DNA of 64,000 bases from an uncultured Clostridia bacterium (lineage in GTDB: Bacteria; Bacillota; Clostridia; Lachnospirales; CAG-274). Position 1 is the stretch's first letter. The number at the start of each line of letters is the position of its first letter. The stretch spans positions 1 through 64,000 of the forward strand of contig CANPXH010000002.1 in the NCBI GenBank assembly GCA_947585865.1, given 5' to 3'. The notes under the pieces were generated by a model. It saw only the letters and a program-made list of their open reading frames with translations, was not told the origin of the DNA and ran no database searches. Shown piece by piece: positions 27,784 to 35,584 of this stretch. The translations under genes and the position numbers were made by a program.

Positions 27784-29148
27784 TTACGTCATGATCTTTT
27801 TAAATATTCGGCTAAGGGCAATCACGGCAGCTAATGAAAGTATGAGCTCCGCAGAAAACTGCGCATAGGCAAGGCCGTACATCGGAAACAGATGATTCAG
27901 TATAAAGAGGAAGGGTATCTCAAATATTATCTTGCGCAGTATTGCAAACAGCAGAGAAAGCCTTCCTATGCCGCACGCCTGGAACACTGCCACGGCAAGG
28001 AAATCCATACCCATAAAGGGCAGCGATATACACAGTCCTCTCAGAAAGTGTGCGCCGTAGGATATGATAGTATCATCGCTTATGAACATTGTCATAAATA
28101 CGGGAGCAAATATAAAGAACACAAGTGTGACAAGGGCAAGCATCCCTACTGCTATACCGGCGGAAAATACAATAGAGTCCTTGGCTCTTTTGTATGTTTT
28201 GTTTGCATAATTGTAGCTGACAAGAGGCATTATGCCCTGGGAAAGGCCGAGGGCTATATACATAGGCACAAGATTTATCCTGTTGGCAATACCCATTGCC
28301 GCAACGGCGTCTGCGCCGTAGGATGACGTAAAGTTATTGAGTATCGTCATGCCTGTCACATTAAGGAGATTCTGTATGGAAGCGGGTATGCCTACGCCGC
28401 ATATACCAAGTATTATTTCTTTTTTGAATTTAAACATATTTGGGGATATACATACGCAGGTCCTGCCCCTTTTTGCCCAAAGCAAAATAAGGAAGTAAAT
28501 ACAGGCGGCACAGTTGGATATGAATGTGGCAAGCCCGGCACCCTCTGCGCCCAGCCCCAAGCCGAAAGGAAGCACGAATATGGGATCCAGTATTATATTT
28601 AATATACATCCGCTCATAGTGCCCAAGCTTGCGTGCAGGGCAGAACCCTCCGCTCTCACCATATAGGCGAACACTACATTAAGTATGGCGGGCACGGCGC
28701 CAAAAGCAACGGTCCATTTGAGATATCTTCCCGTTGCATTAAGTGTATCGGGCTTTACGCCAAGTATTTCCAAGAACTGAGAACGGAATATAATGTATAT
28801 AAATGAAAACATAAGAGCAAAGAAAAGCGAGCAGTAAAAGCCGAAGGCTGAGCTTTTGTACACTGTGTCCATATCCTTGCGGCCAAGAGCCCTGCTCATC
28901 ATACTTGAAGTACCCACTCCGAAAAGATTGTTTATGGCATTGAAGGCCAAAAGTACGGGAGCGGCAAGAGCCACGGCCGCATTTTGTACAGGATCGTCTG
29001 TAAGGCCTACGAACCATGTATCGGCAAGACTGTATATGACCATTACAAGGGAACTTGTTATGGTAGGCACGGCAAGAGCCGCAACAGACTTGGGAACGGG
29101 CATTTTTTCAAACAAATATATTTTTTTGATATCTTCTCTGTTTTGCAT
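27784..29148 (-). CDS. MATE-family efflux protein
   Basis: A 454-residue membrane protein with about twelve transmembrane helices in two halves. The N-half has IPAVPK-like start features (PVPKSVAALAVPTITSSLV, TWFVGLTDDPVQNAAVALA). It matches the MATE/DinF family of cation-coupled drug and metabolite exporters. The substrate is unknown. It is monocistronic; the 312 bp upstream hold its promoter region. Confidence 0.85.
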   Translation of the reverse strand: MQNREDIKKIYLFEKMPVPKSVAALAVPTITSSLVMVIYSLADTWFVGLTDDPVQNAAVALAAPVLLAFNAINNLFGVGTSSMMSRALGRKDMDTVYKSSAFGFYCSLFFALMFSFIYIIFRSQFLEILGVKPDTLNATGRYLKWTVAFGAVPAILNVVFAYMVRAEGSALHASLGTMSGCILNIILDPIFVLPFGLGLGAEGAGLATFISNCAACIYFLILLWAKRGRTCVCISPNMFKFKKEIILGICGVGIPASIQNLLNVTGMTILNNFTSSYGADAVAAMGIANRINLVPMYIALGLSQGIMPLVSYNYANKTYKRAKDSIVFSAGIAVGMLALVTLVFFIFAPVFMTMFISDDTIISYGAHFLRGLCISLPFMGMDFLAVAVFQACGIGRLSLLFAILRKIIFEIPFLFILNHLFPMYGLAYAQFSAELILSLAAVIALSRIFKKIMT

Positions 29149-29461
29149 ATCTGTACTCCTGTATCACATACCATAGACAGGAACATTAGAAAAAGCGTAT
29201 CGGCTTTGCAAAGAGTCGGGCGGATATAGCTGTAAGCACCGCCCTTGTCCTTTGGCGTATGTATGGAGGGTATGTGAAAAATTTATAAAAAATTATAGAC
29301 AAATGCATATCGTTATGATATAATTATCAATACAAAAGAGATGTATTATTTGTGTAATCATGAATATACGATCTATAAACAAAATGTTTTATTTTGTATA
29401 ATAATGCTGTTATTCGGCTTATTATAACATAATGGTCACTCCGTGTGACAAAACCCCAAAT
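29149..29461. other. Gap upstream of the MATE gene, no gene seen
   Basis: This 313-bp AT-rich stretch has no supported ORF or RNA gene. On the minus strand TATAAT (29297-29292) is a candidate MATE -10 box, with no good -35. TGATA-TAAT-TATCA (about 29316-29329) is a near-palindrome upstream of it. The part near 29190-29260 (CGGGCGG..., CACCGCCC) can form weak hairpins. Nothing else is recognised. Confidence 0.4.
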
Positions 29462-29462
29462 A

Positions 29463-29489
29463 AACGGACTGTCTTTTGACAGTCCGTTT
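29463..29489 (-). repeat. Terminator-like hairpin, direct repeat flanking copy C (right end of element)
   Basis: A hairpin with arms AACGGACTGTC/GACAGTCCGTT. It is identical over 27 bp to 29728-29754 on the other side of repeat copy C. The pair is in direct orientation. Confidence 0.85.
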
Positions 29490-29727
29490 CAGCGTGTCGA
29501 TAAAATCGACACGCTTGAAAGAAATGCTTGCATTTCTTTCAGTTGAATTAAGGTAGGAACCAGCCGTGTTTACTTATATTTTGGCATATTTGCCAAAATA
29601 TAAGTAAAGTTCCTGTCCTCGGAGGAAGTGAATTCCTCCTGCGGATTAAAGTCTGCGACGCTTTTTTTGCAGGCTGTTCTTTATTTTAATCCATATTTAC
29701 TGTCAAAATATTGTTTTTCGACAGTCT
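29490..29727 (-). repeat. Structured intergenic repeat, copy C
   Basis: A 238-bp copy read on the minus strand. In order from its 5' end: an AAACAATATTTTGA segment, AAAGAACAG, the conserved block AGCGTCGCAGACTTTAATCC, a GGAGGAA/TTCCTCC hairpin (29639-29621), AGGAAC, a perfect 18-bp stem (29608-29591 with 29586-29569), CACGGCTG (29568-29561), GTTCCT (29560-29555), a TGAAAGAAATGC hairpin with a 2-nt loop, and the GCGTGTCGA hairpin (29514-29492). It lies downstream of metY in the sense direction. The 18-bp stem differs from copy B in sequence but stays fully paired. Confidence 0.88.
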
Positions 29728-29754
29728 AACGGACTGTCTTTTGACAGTCCGTTT
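29728..29754 (-). repeat. Terminator-like hairpin, direct repeat flanking copy C (metY side)
   Basis: Exact 27-bp copy of 29463-29489 in direct orientation. It follows metY by about 109 bp. Between it and the metY stop another hairpin (CTCCGATAA/TCTCGGAG arms, about 29800-29835) may be the main metY terminator. Confidence 0.85.
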
Positions 29755-29862
29755 CTATCATTTTTATAATTAAAATTTGGCATCGGCTCTCTATCCCTGC
29801 TCCGAGAGATCGATGTTTTTTTATCGGAGCTGTGGCTGTTGCCGAAGCGAAAGGCCGATATA

Positions 29863-31134
29863 TCACATTATAGCGTCAAGCGCCTGCTGTATATCGGCAA
29901 TGATATCATCGGCATTCTCAATACCTACAGACATTCTTATAAGTTCGGGCTTAACGCCGCATTCCACAAGCTGTTCATCGGTAAGCTGTCTGTGAGTGGA
30001 GGAAGCAGGGTGAAGAACGCTTGTTCTTACATCGGCAACGTGGCACACTATCTTAGCCAGCTTAAGGCTGTCCATAAGCTTGGCGGATGCTTCCCTTCCG
30101 CCCTTTGGACCAAAGGCGATCACACCGCTGCAGCCCTTTGGCAAATACTTCTGAGCCAAAGCGTGATCCGGGCTTGACTCAAGACCGGGATAGCTTACCC
30201 AAGCTATTTTGTCATTGTTCTCAAGATATTGTGCTACCTTTAAGGCGTTTTCGGAATGCCTTTCCATTCTGAGATGGAGCGTATCGAGTCCGAGATCGAG
30301 CAAAAAGCAGTTCATAGGTGCGGGAGTACAGCCCAAGTCTCTCATAAGCTGAACTCTTGCCTTTACGATATAAGCCGATCTGCCGAAAGCTTTTGTATAG
30401 ACAATGCCGTGATAGGATTCATCGGGAGTGGTGAGCTCTTCAAACTTTTTGCTTGCCTCCCAGTCAAAGTTGCCGCTGTCGACTATGACGCCGCCCAGCG
30501 AAACAGCGTGTCCGTCCATATATTTGGATGTTGAATGCAGCACTATATCCGCCCCAAACTCAATGGGATTGCAGAGATATGGAGTGGGAAATGTATTGTC
30601 TATTATAAGCGGGATATTGTTGTCATGAGCGGCCTTTGCGAATTTTTCTATATCCAGCACACGCAGCGCAGGATTTGCAAGGGTCTCGCCAAATATTATC
30701 TTTGTGTTTTCCTTTATTTTATTTTGCAGTTCCTCAGGTGAGATATCGGGGTCTACAAAGGTCACGTCTATGCCGAATTTTTTAAGCGTAACGGACAGGA
30801 GATTAAATGTACCGCCGTATATGGCTGTGGAGCTTATGATGTGATCTCCCGCATGGCATATATTCATAATGGCGATGAGTGACGCTGCCTGTCCGGCAGA
30901 CGTGAGCATGGCGCCTACGCCGCCTTCAAGGTCTGCTATCTTTTTTTCCACGGCGTCTGCCGTAGGGTTTGCAAGACGTGTATAGAAAAAGCCGTCTTCC
31001 TTAAGATCGAACAGGTCTCCCATTTCCTGTGCGGATGAATATTTATAAGTTGTGCTCTGCACTATAGGTACCACTCTGGGTTCTCCGTTTTGCGGTTCAT
31101 AGCCTGACTGTACGCATTTTGTTTCGATTTTCAT
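29863..31134 (-). CDS. metY: O-acetylhomoserine aminocarboxypropyltransferase (sulfhydrylase)
   Basis: A 423-residue PLP enzyme of the Cys/Met metabolism family. The PLP lysine is in LHSTSKYMDGHAV (about 205). SAGQAASLIA and the IDNTFPTPYLCNPIEFGAD region give the cofactor pocket. The length and the start KIETKCVQSGYEP match O-acetylhomoserine sulfhydrylases rather than the shorter MetB/MetC enzymes. It makes homocysteine (or methionine) from O-acetylhomoserine and sulfide (or methanethiol). It pairs functionally with the MetA at 6037. No SAM riboswitch is visible upstream. Confidence 0.92.
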   Translation of the reverse strand: MKIETKCVQSGYEPQNGEPRVVPIVQSTTYKYSSAQEMGDLFDLKEDGFFYTRLANPTADAVEKKIADLEGGVGAMLTSAGQAASLIAIMNICHAGDHIISSTAIYGGTFNLLSVTLKKFGIDVTFVDPDISPEELQNKIKENTKIIFGETLANPALRVLDIEKFAKAAHDNNIPLIIDNTFPTPYLCNPIEFGADIVLHSTSKYMDGHAVSLGGVIVDSGNFDWEASKKFEELTTPDESYHGIVYTKAFGRSAYIVKARVQLMRDLGCTPAPMNCFLLDLGLDTLHLRMERHSENALKVAQYLENNDKIAWVSYPGLESSPDHALAQKYLPKGCSGVIAFGPKGGREASAKLMDSLKLAKIVCHVADVRTSVLHPASSTHRQLTDEQLVECGVKPELIRMSVGIENADDIIADIQQALDAIM

Positions 31135-31287
31135 GCTTTTACCTCCATCAAATTCATATTAAAGAAATAATATCATAATATTGCTCGGTTTTCAATATTT
31201 TTTTAAAAGCAAGGTATACGGATGTGCCGTACAGAGGCGCGTATAATATCGATATCATATATGCAGGATGACACAAACAGTCGGTTT

Positions 31288-31329
31288 ATCGGCATAAACA
31301 GTTTTTTTATCGGCATAAACAGTTTTTTA
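31288..31329 (+). repeat. 21-bp tandem repeat upstream of the 5'-nucleotidase gene
   Basis: Two units of ATCGGCATAAACAGTTTTTT, and a third partial unit (AAACAGTCGGTTT) just before them, end 6 bp before the -35 box TTGATA. With a period of two helical turns this could be a regulator-binding array or a simple slippage repeat. Confidence 0.6.
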
Positions 31330-31334
31330 ACGGC

Positions 31335-31363
31335 TTGATATTTCTGAAATAATGGTGTAAAAT
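31335..31363 (+). promoter_or_regulatory. Promoter of the 5'-nucleotidase gene
   Basis: TTGATA (31335-31340), a 17-bp spacer and TAAAAT (31358-31363), about 30 bp before the start codon. Confidence 0.65.
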
Positions 31364-31393
31364 AATCATATAAATATTCGGGAGGGAATTATT

Positions 31394-33973
31394 ATGATAT
31401 CAAGACCATGTAAAAAGATAATAGCCGCAACGCTGACGGCTGTCCTTGTATTTTCTTCTGTTACGGTACACTACTGTGCGGAGGAGATCGAAAGGACCGT
31501 GACTGTTTTTCACACAAACGATATGCACGGCAGCCTTATAGGCTCAGACAGCGTAATAGGTATCGATAAGGTATCGGCTCTTAAAAAGGAGACAGAGGGT
31601 TCTATACTTGTAGATGCAGGCGATGCCACACAGGGGGTTGCTCTTGCCACTCTTTCAAAGGGTGAAGATGTCATAGAACTTATGAATTCCGCAGGCTACG
31701 ATGTTATGGCGGCAGGCAATCACGAGTTTGACAACGGCACAGAGCATTTGAGCAAGCTTGTTTCCATGGCAAGCTTTCCTATCATATCAGCCAATACATA
31801 CCTGAACGGAAGGCCGTTGTTTGAAAACGAAAATTCAAACGGCAGCAATGTCATCATAGAAAGAAACGGCATAAAGGTGGGTATATTTGCGCTTACCACA
31901 TCCAACACAGCCACATCCACCAACCCAAAGGGTATCGTTGGCGTAGAATTTAAAAACGAAATAGAGACTGCAAAGGAACAGACGGCGCTCCTTGATGAGG
32001 AAGGCGCAGATGTTGTAATAGCAATAACACATATGGGTATAGACAATAACGAGTCCGACATCACAAGCTATGAGCTTGCTCAGGCTATGGCGGATACGGA
32101 ACTGGATGCCATAATAGACGGCCACAGCCATTCTGTGGTAAATGAAAAAATAGGCAATATAACCATTGCTCAGACAGGTACAGGGCTTGTCGATCTGGGC
32201 AGGATGGATATAACTGTAGACGAGCAGGGCAATACCGACATTGTGGAAACCATGCTTACAGCAGAGGATACCAAAAACGCTGCAGCAGATGAGACCGTAA
32301 CGGCAAAAATAGATGAAATAAGCTCAAAGCAGAAGGAAATGCTTTCAGAGGTAATAGGCGAGACCGAAGGCACTCTTTGGGGCGGCGCTATAAATCAGAT
32401 AGCCGAAGCCAGAGTAGGCGAGACCAATCTTGGCAGCCTTATTTCAGACAGTATATTATACAGCGTTAAGGACATATTGCCTGAAGAATATAAGGCTTTG
32501 CCCGTTGTTGCAGTGGAGAACGGCGGCGGCTTCAGGACATCTGTGCCTAACGGCAAGATCACAAGGGAGCATATAGTAAACACGTTGCCGTTTGCAAATA
32601 CTGTAATGTATAAGGTGATAACTCCCAATGTGCTTTATGCCGTGCTTGAGGGAGGAGTTTCATCGGTTAATTCACAGGACAAGGATACCGGATTTATGAA
32701 TGCCGCATATTCAGGCAGCTTTTTGCAGATAGGCGGTATGCGCTTTGAATACGATCCCAATGGGGAGACAGGCAATAAAGTAAAGGCTATATATATTGAC
32801 GGACAAACAGAGATGCTTGACAGAAACGATACCTCTTCAAATATAGTGCTCGGCTCAAACGACTATGTTATAGGCTCAGGCGCTCTTGAAAACATACCGA
32901 TATCAGGCGAGGGCAGCGGACTGAACGAAGCTGTCACAAGCTATATCGCACATATTACCGAAAACGGTACAAAGCCTATATCCATGCCCGTCACAACAGG
33001 CAGGATAAAGACGGTGGGCGATTATGTACCTAAGGATTATACGGCTCATGTGAGGATCAAAAATGCCGACGGTTCCACGGCGGCAGAGGGTACAAATACA
33101 GATGTGTATGTTGACGGAACAAAGACTGAGGGTATTATAGGTGCAGACGGTGTACTCGATATCCCGGTATCTGACGGACCTCACAGCATAAAGCTTTATC
33201 CCGAGCAGGCGGAAATTTATGTAAATAATTACAGCGGTGCGGGAGTTATAGAGTCATTCGGCACATGGAACGGCGGCTATCCGGTATTGCAGCTTGCAAA
33301 GACCGAAGCTTCAGAGACAACGACACAGAGCACGGAAGCCACGACTCAAAGCACCGAGGCTACGACACAGAGCACCGAGGCTACGACTCAAAGCACGGAG
33401 GCTACGACACAGAGCACCGAGGCTACAACGCAGAGCGGCGGCACATCATCCAATGGCAAACGGGATTACGGCGGTCATATATATGACAGACCCGATGCAG
33501 TAAAGAGCGAGACTTCATCGGAAACAACGACCGAAGAAAAAGAAGAAAGTCCTATAAGATCAGAGGTGAGGGTATCCGCAGGCAAGAGTGAAATATCCGT
33601 AGAGGATGATGTATATGACATAGATGCGGCGGCTTACATACAGCCGATATCACAGTCAATGCTCGTTCCTCTCAGATTCGTATCCGTAGCTATTGCAGGC
33701 AAGAATGTAAACAAGGCGGATAAGAGCTCGCTCGTGGAATGGGATGCCAATACAAAGACGGCATATATATATGCGGGCGAAAATATAATAAGCTTTACTG
33801 CGGGCAGCGATATTATGAAGATCGGCAACAGAAGCATCAAAATGAGCAACGGCGTAAAGGCCGAAATAAAGAACGAAAGGATGTATATACCTTTCAGAGC
33901 CTTGGGAGAAGCGCTGGATGTGGATGTAAAATGGAATGCCGAAACAAAGACTGCAATATATGCGCTCATGTAA
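31394..33973 (+). CDS. Secreted 5'-nucleotidase-family phosphoesterase with amine-oxidase-N-like C-domain
   Basis: An 859-residue exported protein. Signal peptide about 1-28. The metallophosphatase domain (about 32-290) has FHTNDMHG, DAGDATQG, AAGNHEFDNG and DGHSHS metal motifs. The 5'-nucleotidase C-domain (about 310-545) has GFRTSVPNGKI. A middle segment (about 560-640) is followed by a TTQSTEA repeat tract (about 643-681). The last 140 residues are the amine-oxidase-N-like module also found at the end of the protein at 6978 (LVPLRFVSVAIAGK, MYIPFRALGEALDVDVKWN). It probably hydrolyses extracellular nucleotides for salvage, which fits the purine enzymes downstream. The natural substrate is not proven. 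Confidence 0.85.
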   Translation: MISRPCKKIIAATLTAVLVFSSVTVHYCAEEIERTVTVFHTNDMHGSLIGSDSVIGIDKVSALKKETEGSILVDAGDATQGVALATLSKGEDVIELMNSAGYDVMAAGNHEFDNGTEHLSKLVSMASFPIISANTYLNGRPLFENENSNGSNVIIERNGIKVGIFALTTSNTATSTNPKGIVGVEFKNEIETAKEQTALLDEEGADVVIAITHMGIDNNESDITSYELAQAMADTELDAIIDGHSHSVVNEKIGNITIAQTGTGLVDLGRMDITVDEQGNTDIVETMLTAEDTKNAAADETVTAKIDEISSKQKEMLSEVIGETEGTLWGGAINQIAEARVGETNLGSLISDSILYSVKDILPEEYKALPVVAVENGGGFRTSVPNGKITREHIVNTLPFANTVMYKVITPNVLYAVLEGGVSSVNSQDKDTGFMNAAYSGSFLQIGGMRFEYDPNGETGNKVKAIYIDGQTEMLDRNDTSSNIVLGSNDYVIGSGALENIPISGEGSGLNEAVTSYIAHITENGTKPISMPVTTGRIKTVGDYVPKDYTAHVRIKNADGSTAAEGTNTDVYVDGTKTEGIIGADGVLDIPVSDGPHSIKLYPEQAEIYVNNYSGAGVIESFGTWNGGYPVLQLAKTEASETTTQSTEATTQSTEATTQSTEATTQSTEATTQSTEATTQSGGTSSNGKRDYGGHIYDRPDAVKSETSSETTTEEKEESPIRSEVRVSAGKSEISVEDDVYDIDAAAYIQPISQSMLVPLRFVSVAIAGKNVNKADKSSLVEWDANTKTAYIYAGENIISFTAGSDIMKIGNRSIKMSNGVKAEIKNERMYIPFRALGEALDVDVKWNAETKTAIYALM
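33320..33436 (+). repeat. In-frame 21-bp minisatellite coding TTQSTEA units
   Basis: Five full 21-bp units and one partial unit. Units 1, 3 and 5 begin ACGACACAG and units 2 and 4 begin ACGACTCAA, so there is a 42-bp higher-order period. A change in copy number keeps the frame and alters linker length by seven residues. Confidence 0.85.
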
Positions 33974-33985
33974 ATACGATATAAA

Positions 33986-34008
33986 GATCCTGTGAAAATC
34001 ACAGGATT
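33986..34008 (+). repeat. Terminator-like hairpin, direct repeat flanking copy B (left)
   Basis: GATCCTGTGA and TCACAGGATT arms with a 3-nt loop, 12 bp after the stop of the 5'-nucleotidase gene. It is repeated with one extra A at 34252-34275. It lacks a long T-run here, whereas the right copy has one. Confidence 0.8.
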
Positions 34009-34251
34009 CAAGCGTGTAGATAAACAATATTTTGATATAAAATATGAATTTTAAGTAAAGAACAGTTTGCAAAGAAGCGTCGCAGACTTTAATCCGCAGG
34101 AGGAATTCACTTCCTCCGAGGACAGGAACTTTTCTGTAATTTAGGCATTTGTGCCTAAATTACAGAAAACACGGCTGGTTCCTTCTTTAGATAACTGAAA
34201 GAAATGCCAGAAAGCATTTCTTTCAAGCGTGTCGATTTTATCGACACGCAG
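34009..34251 (+). repeat. Structured intergenic repeat, copy B
   Basis: A 243-bp element. In order: CAAGCGTGTAGAT, AAACAATATTTTGA, AAAGAACAG, GCGTCGCAGACTTTAATCC, a GGAGGAA/TTCCTCC hairpin (34099-34117), AGGAAC (34124-34129), a perfect 18-bp stem (34130-34147 with 34152-34169), CACGGCTG (34170-34177), GTTCCT (34178-34183), a TGAAAGAAATGC hairpin (about 34196-34225) and the GCGTGTCGA hairpin (34227-34249). No ORF is present. With its flanking hairpins and the promoter at 34281 it fills the 371-bp gap 33974-34344. Confidence 0.9.
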
Positions 34252-34275
34252 GATCCTGTGAAAAATCACAGGATT
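34252..34275 (+). repeat. Terminator-like hairpin, direct repeat flanking copy B (right)
   Basis: Same arms as 33986-34008, with a 4-nt loop and followed by a run of T, so it is a functional-looking terminator immediately before the xdh promoter. Confidence 0.8.
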
Positions 34276-34280
34276 TTTTA

Positions 34281-34309
34281 TTGTATTATTTGGTGTTTTA
34301 TTGTAAAAT
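34281..34309 (+). promoter_or_regulatory. Candidate promoter of the molybdenum hydroxylase operon
   Basis: TTGTAT (34281-34286), a 17-bp spacer and TAAAAT (34304-34309). It starts 6 bp after the terminator hairpin of repeat B. No purine riboswitch precedes the first gene. Confidence 0.55.
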
Positions 34310-34344
34310 TATAATAGGATATTATATAGAGAGGCAGGATATAT

Positions 34345-35124
34345 ATGCTGAGATGCAATAATTATGTTTTCGCTAAAAGCCTTGAGGAAGCTTATGAGCT
34401 CAATCAAAAAAGGAACAATGCCGTGGTAGGCGGCAACGGCTGGCTCAGGCTGAGAAAAAGGCAGTGGGATACCGTTATAGATATTTCCGAACTGGGGCTT
34501 GACAATATAGAAGAAAACGACGATGTATTCAAGATAGGAGCGATGGTCACTCTGAGCGATCTTGAGCATGACCCGGGTATTGAAAAATACACAAAAGGCG
34601 CAGTCAGAGAAAGCCTTATGCATATTGTGGGAACGCAGTTCAGAAACACCGTTACCGTTGGCGGCAGCATATTCGGCCGCTTCGGTTTTTCCGATGTGCT
34701 GAGTATGTTTATAGTGCTTGACAGCTATGCTGAGCTGTATAAGAGCGGTATCGTGCCTATGCATGAGTTTGCAAAAATGCCTTATGATAACGATATACTT
34801 ACGGGCATCGTCGTTAAAAAGACGCCTCTCAAGATCGCATATTCGTCTTTTAGGAACCAATCCACCGATTTTCCCGTGGTGACCTGTGCTATCGCCATAG
34901 GCAGCGATAAAATAACAACCGCCATAGGAGCAAGACCGTCAAAGGCCGATATACGCACAGCCCATATCGATGAGCTTAAGGATAAGGAAGGCTATGCGGC
35001 AAAAATTGCAAAAAGCTTTGACTACGCAAGCAACCTGAGAGCAAGCGGAGAGTACAGAGAACATATAGCCGAGGTCCTTATAAAAAGAACATTGGAAAAG
35101 ATAGAGGTGTCCTATGGAAATTAA
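34345..35124 (+). CDS. Xanthine dehydrogenase-type FAD subunit (YgfM-like)
   Basis: A 259-residue CO/xanthine dehydrogenase FAD-binding subunit, the same length class as E. coli YgfM. The FAD-binding PP-motif is VVGGNGWLRL, then a second Gly-rich segment GTQFRNTVTVGGSIFGRFG (about 93-111). It passes electrons from the FeS subunit to an acceptor. It is the first gene of a ten-gene overlapping operon for a selenium-dependent molybdenum hydroxylase. The gene overlaps the FeS subunit gene by 11 bp. Confidence 0.88.
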   Translation: MLRCNNYVFAKSLEEAYELNQKRNNAVVGGNGWLRLRKRQWDTVIDISELGLDNIEENDDVFKIGAMVTLSDLEHDPGIEKYTKGAVRESLMHIVGTQFRNTVTVGGSIFGRFGFSDVLSMFIVLDSYAELYKSGIVPMHEFAKMPYDNDILTGIVVKKTPLKIAYSSFRNQSTDFPVVTCAIAIGSDKITTAIGARPSKADIRTAHIDELKDKEGYAAKIAKSFDYASNLRASGEYREHIAEVLIKRTLEKIEVSYGN

Positions 35125-35584
35125 ATTATGGATAAACGATAAGCTTATAACAGATAATGTCGAGCCGGATATGCCTATGCTGGAATTTCTTAGGGATAAG
35201 GGCTGCTACAGCGTAAAAAGAGGATGCGAGACATCCAATTGTGGGCTTTGTACGGTATGGCTGGAGGGCAAGCCCATACTCTCCTGCACTATGCCTCTTA
35301 TGCGTGCCAACGGAAAGCATATAACCACTCTTGAGGGCTTGCAGAACGAGGCCATGGAGTTCGGCGCTTTTTTGGCCGATGAGGGAGCAGATCAGTGCGG
35401 ATTTTGCAATCCCGGCTTTATAATGAATGTGCTGGCAATGGAAAGAGAACTTGAAAGCCCAACAGAAGAGGATATAAAGGAATATCTGACAGGCAATCTT
35501 TGCCGCTGTACAGGCTATATGGGGCAGCTGCGTGCGGTAAAGAAATATATAGAGCATAAGAGGGGAGTGAAGTTTGATGGCTGA
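35114..35584 (+). CDS. Molybdenum hydroxylase [2Fe-2S] subunit
   Basis: A 156-residue protein with the two xanthine oxidase-family clusters. The plant-type cluster is RGCETSNCGLCTVW plus a later Cys (about 37-62). The second is QCGFCNPGFIM and GNLCRCTGY (about 97-141). The family usually has Thr before the Pro-Gly; here it is Asn (CNPG). It transfers electrons from molybdenum to FAD. The stop overlaps the start of the molybdenum subunit gene. Confidence 0.93.
   Translation: MEIKLWINDKLITDNVEPDMPMLEFLRDKGCYSVKRGCETSNCGLCTVWLEGKPILSCTMPLMRANGKHITTLEGLQNEAMEFGAFLADEGADQCGFCNPGFIMNVLAMERELESPTEEDIKEYLTGNLCRCTGYMGQLRAVKKYIEHKRGVKFDG

Noticed and set aside
31135-31393. SAM riboswitch upstream of metY
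   Set aside because: No S-box core motifs or paired leader with terminator were found; the region holds a tandem repeat and the divergent promoter.
33265-33503. Two extra plus-strand ORFs rich in Arg/His over the TTQSTEA repeat
   Set aside because: They are out-of-frame readings of the 21-bp repeat, which is open in all frames because the unit length is a multiple of three and lacks stops.
34009-34251. Repeat B as a group IIC intron or IS element
   Set aside because: It is too short, has no reverse transcriptase or transposase ORF, no domain V-like motif, and no terminal inverted repeats of the usual type.
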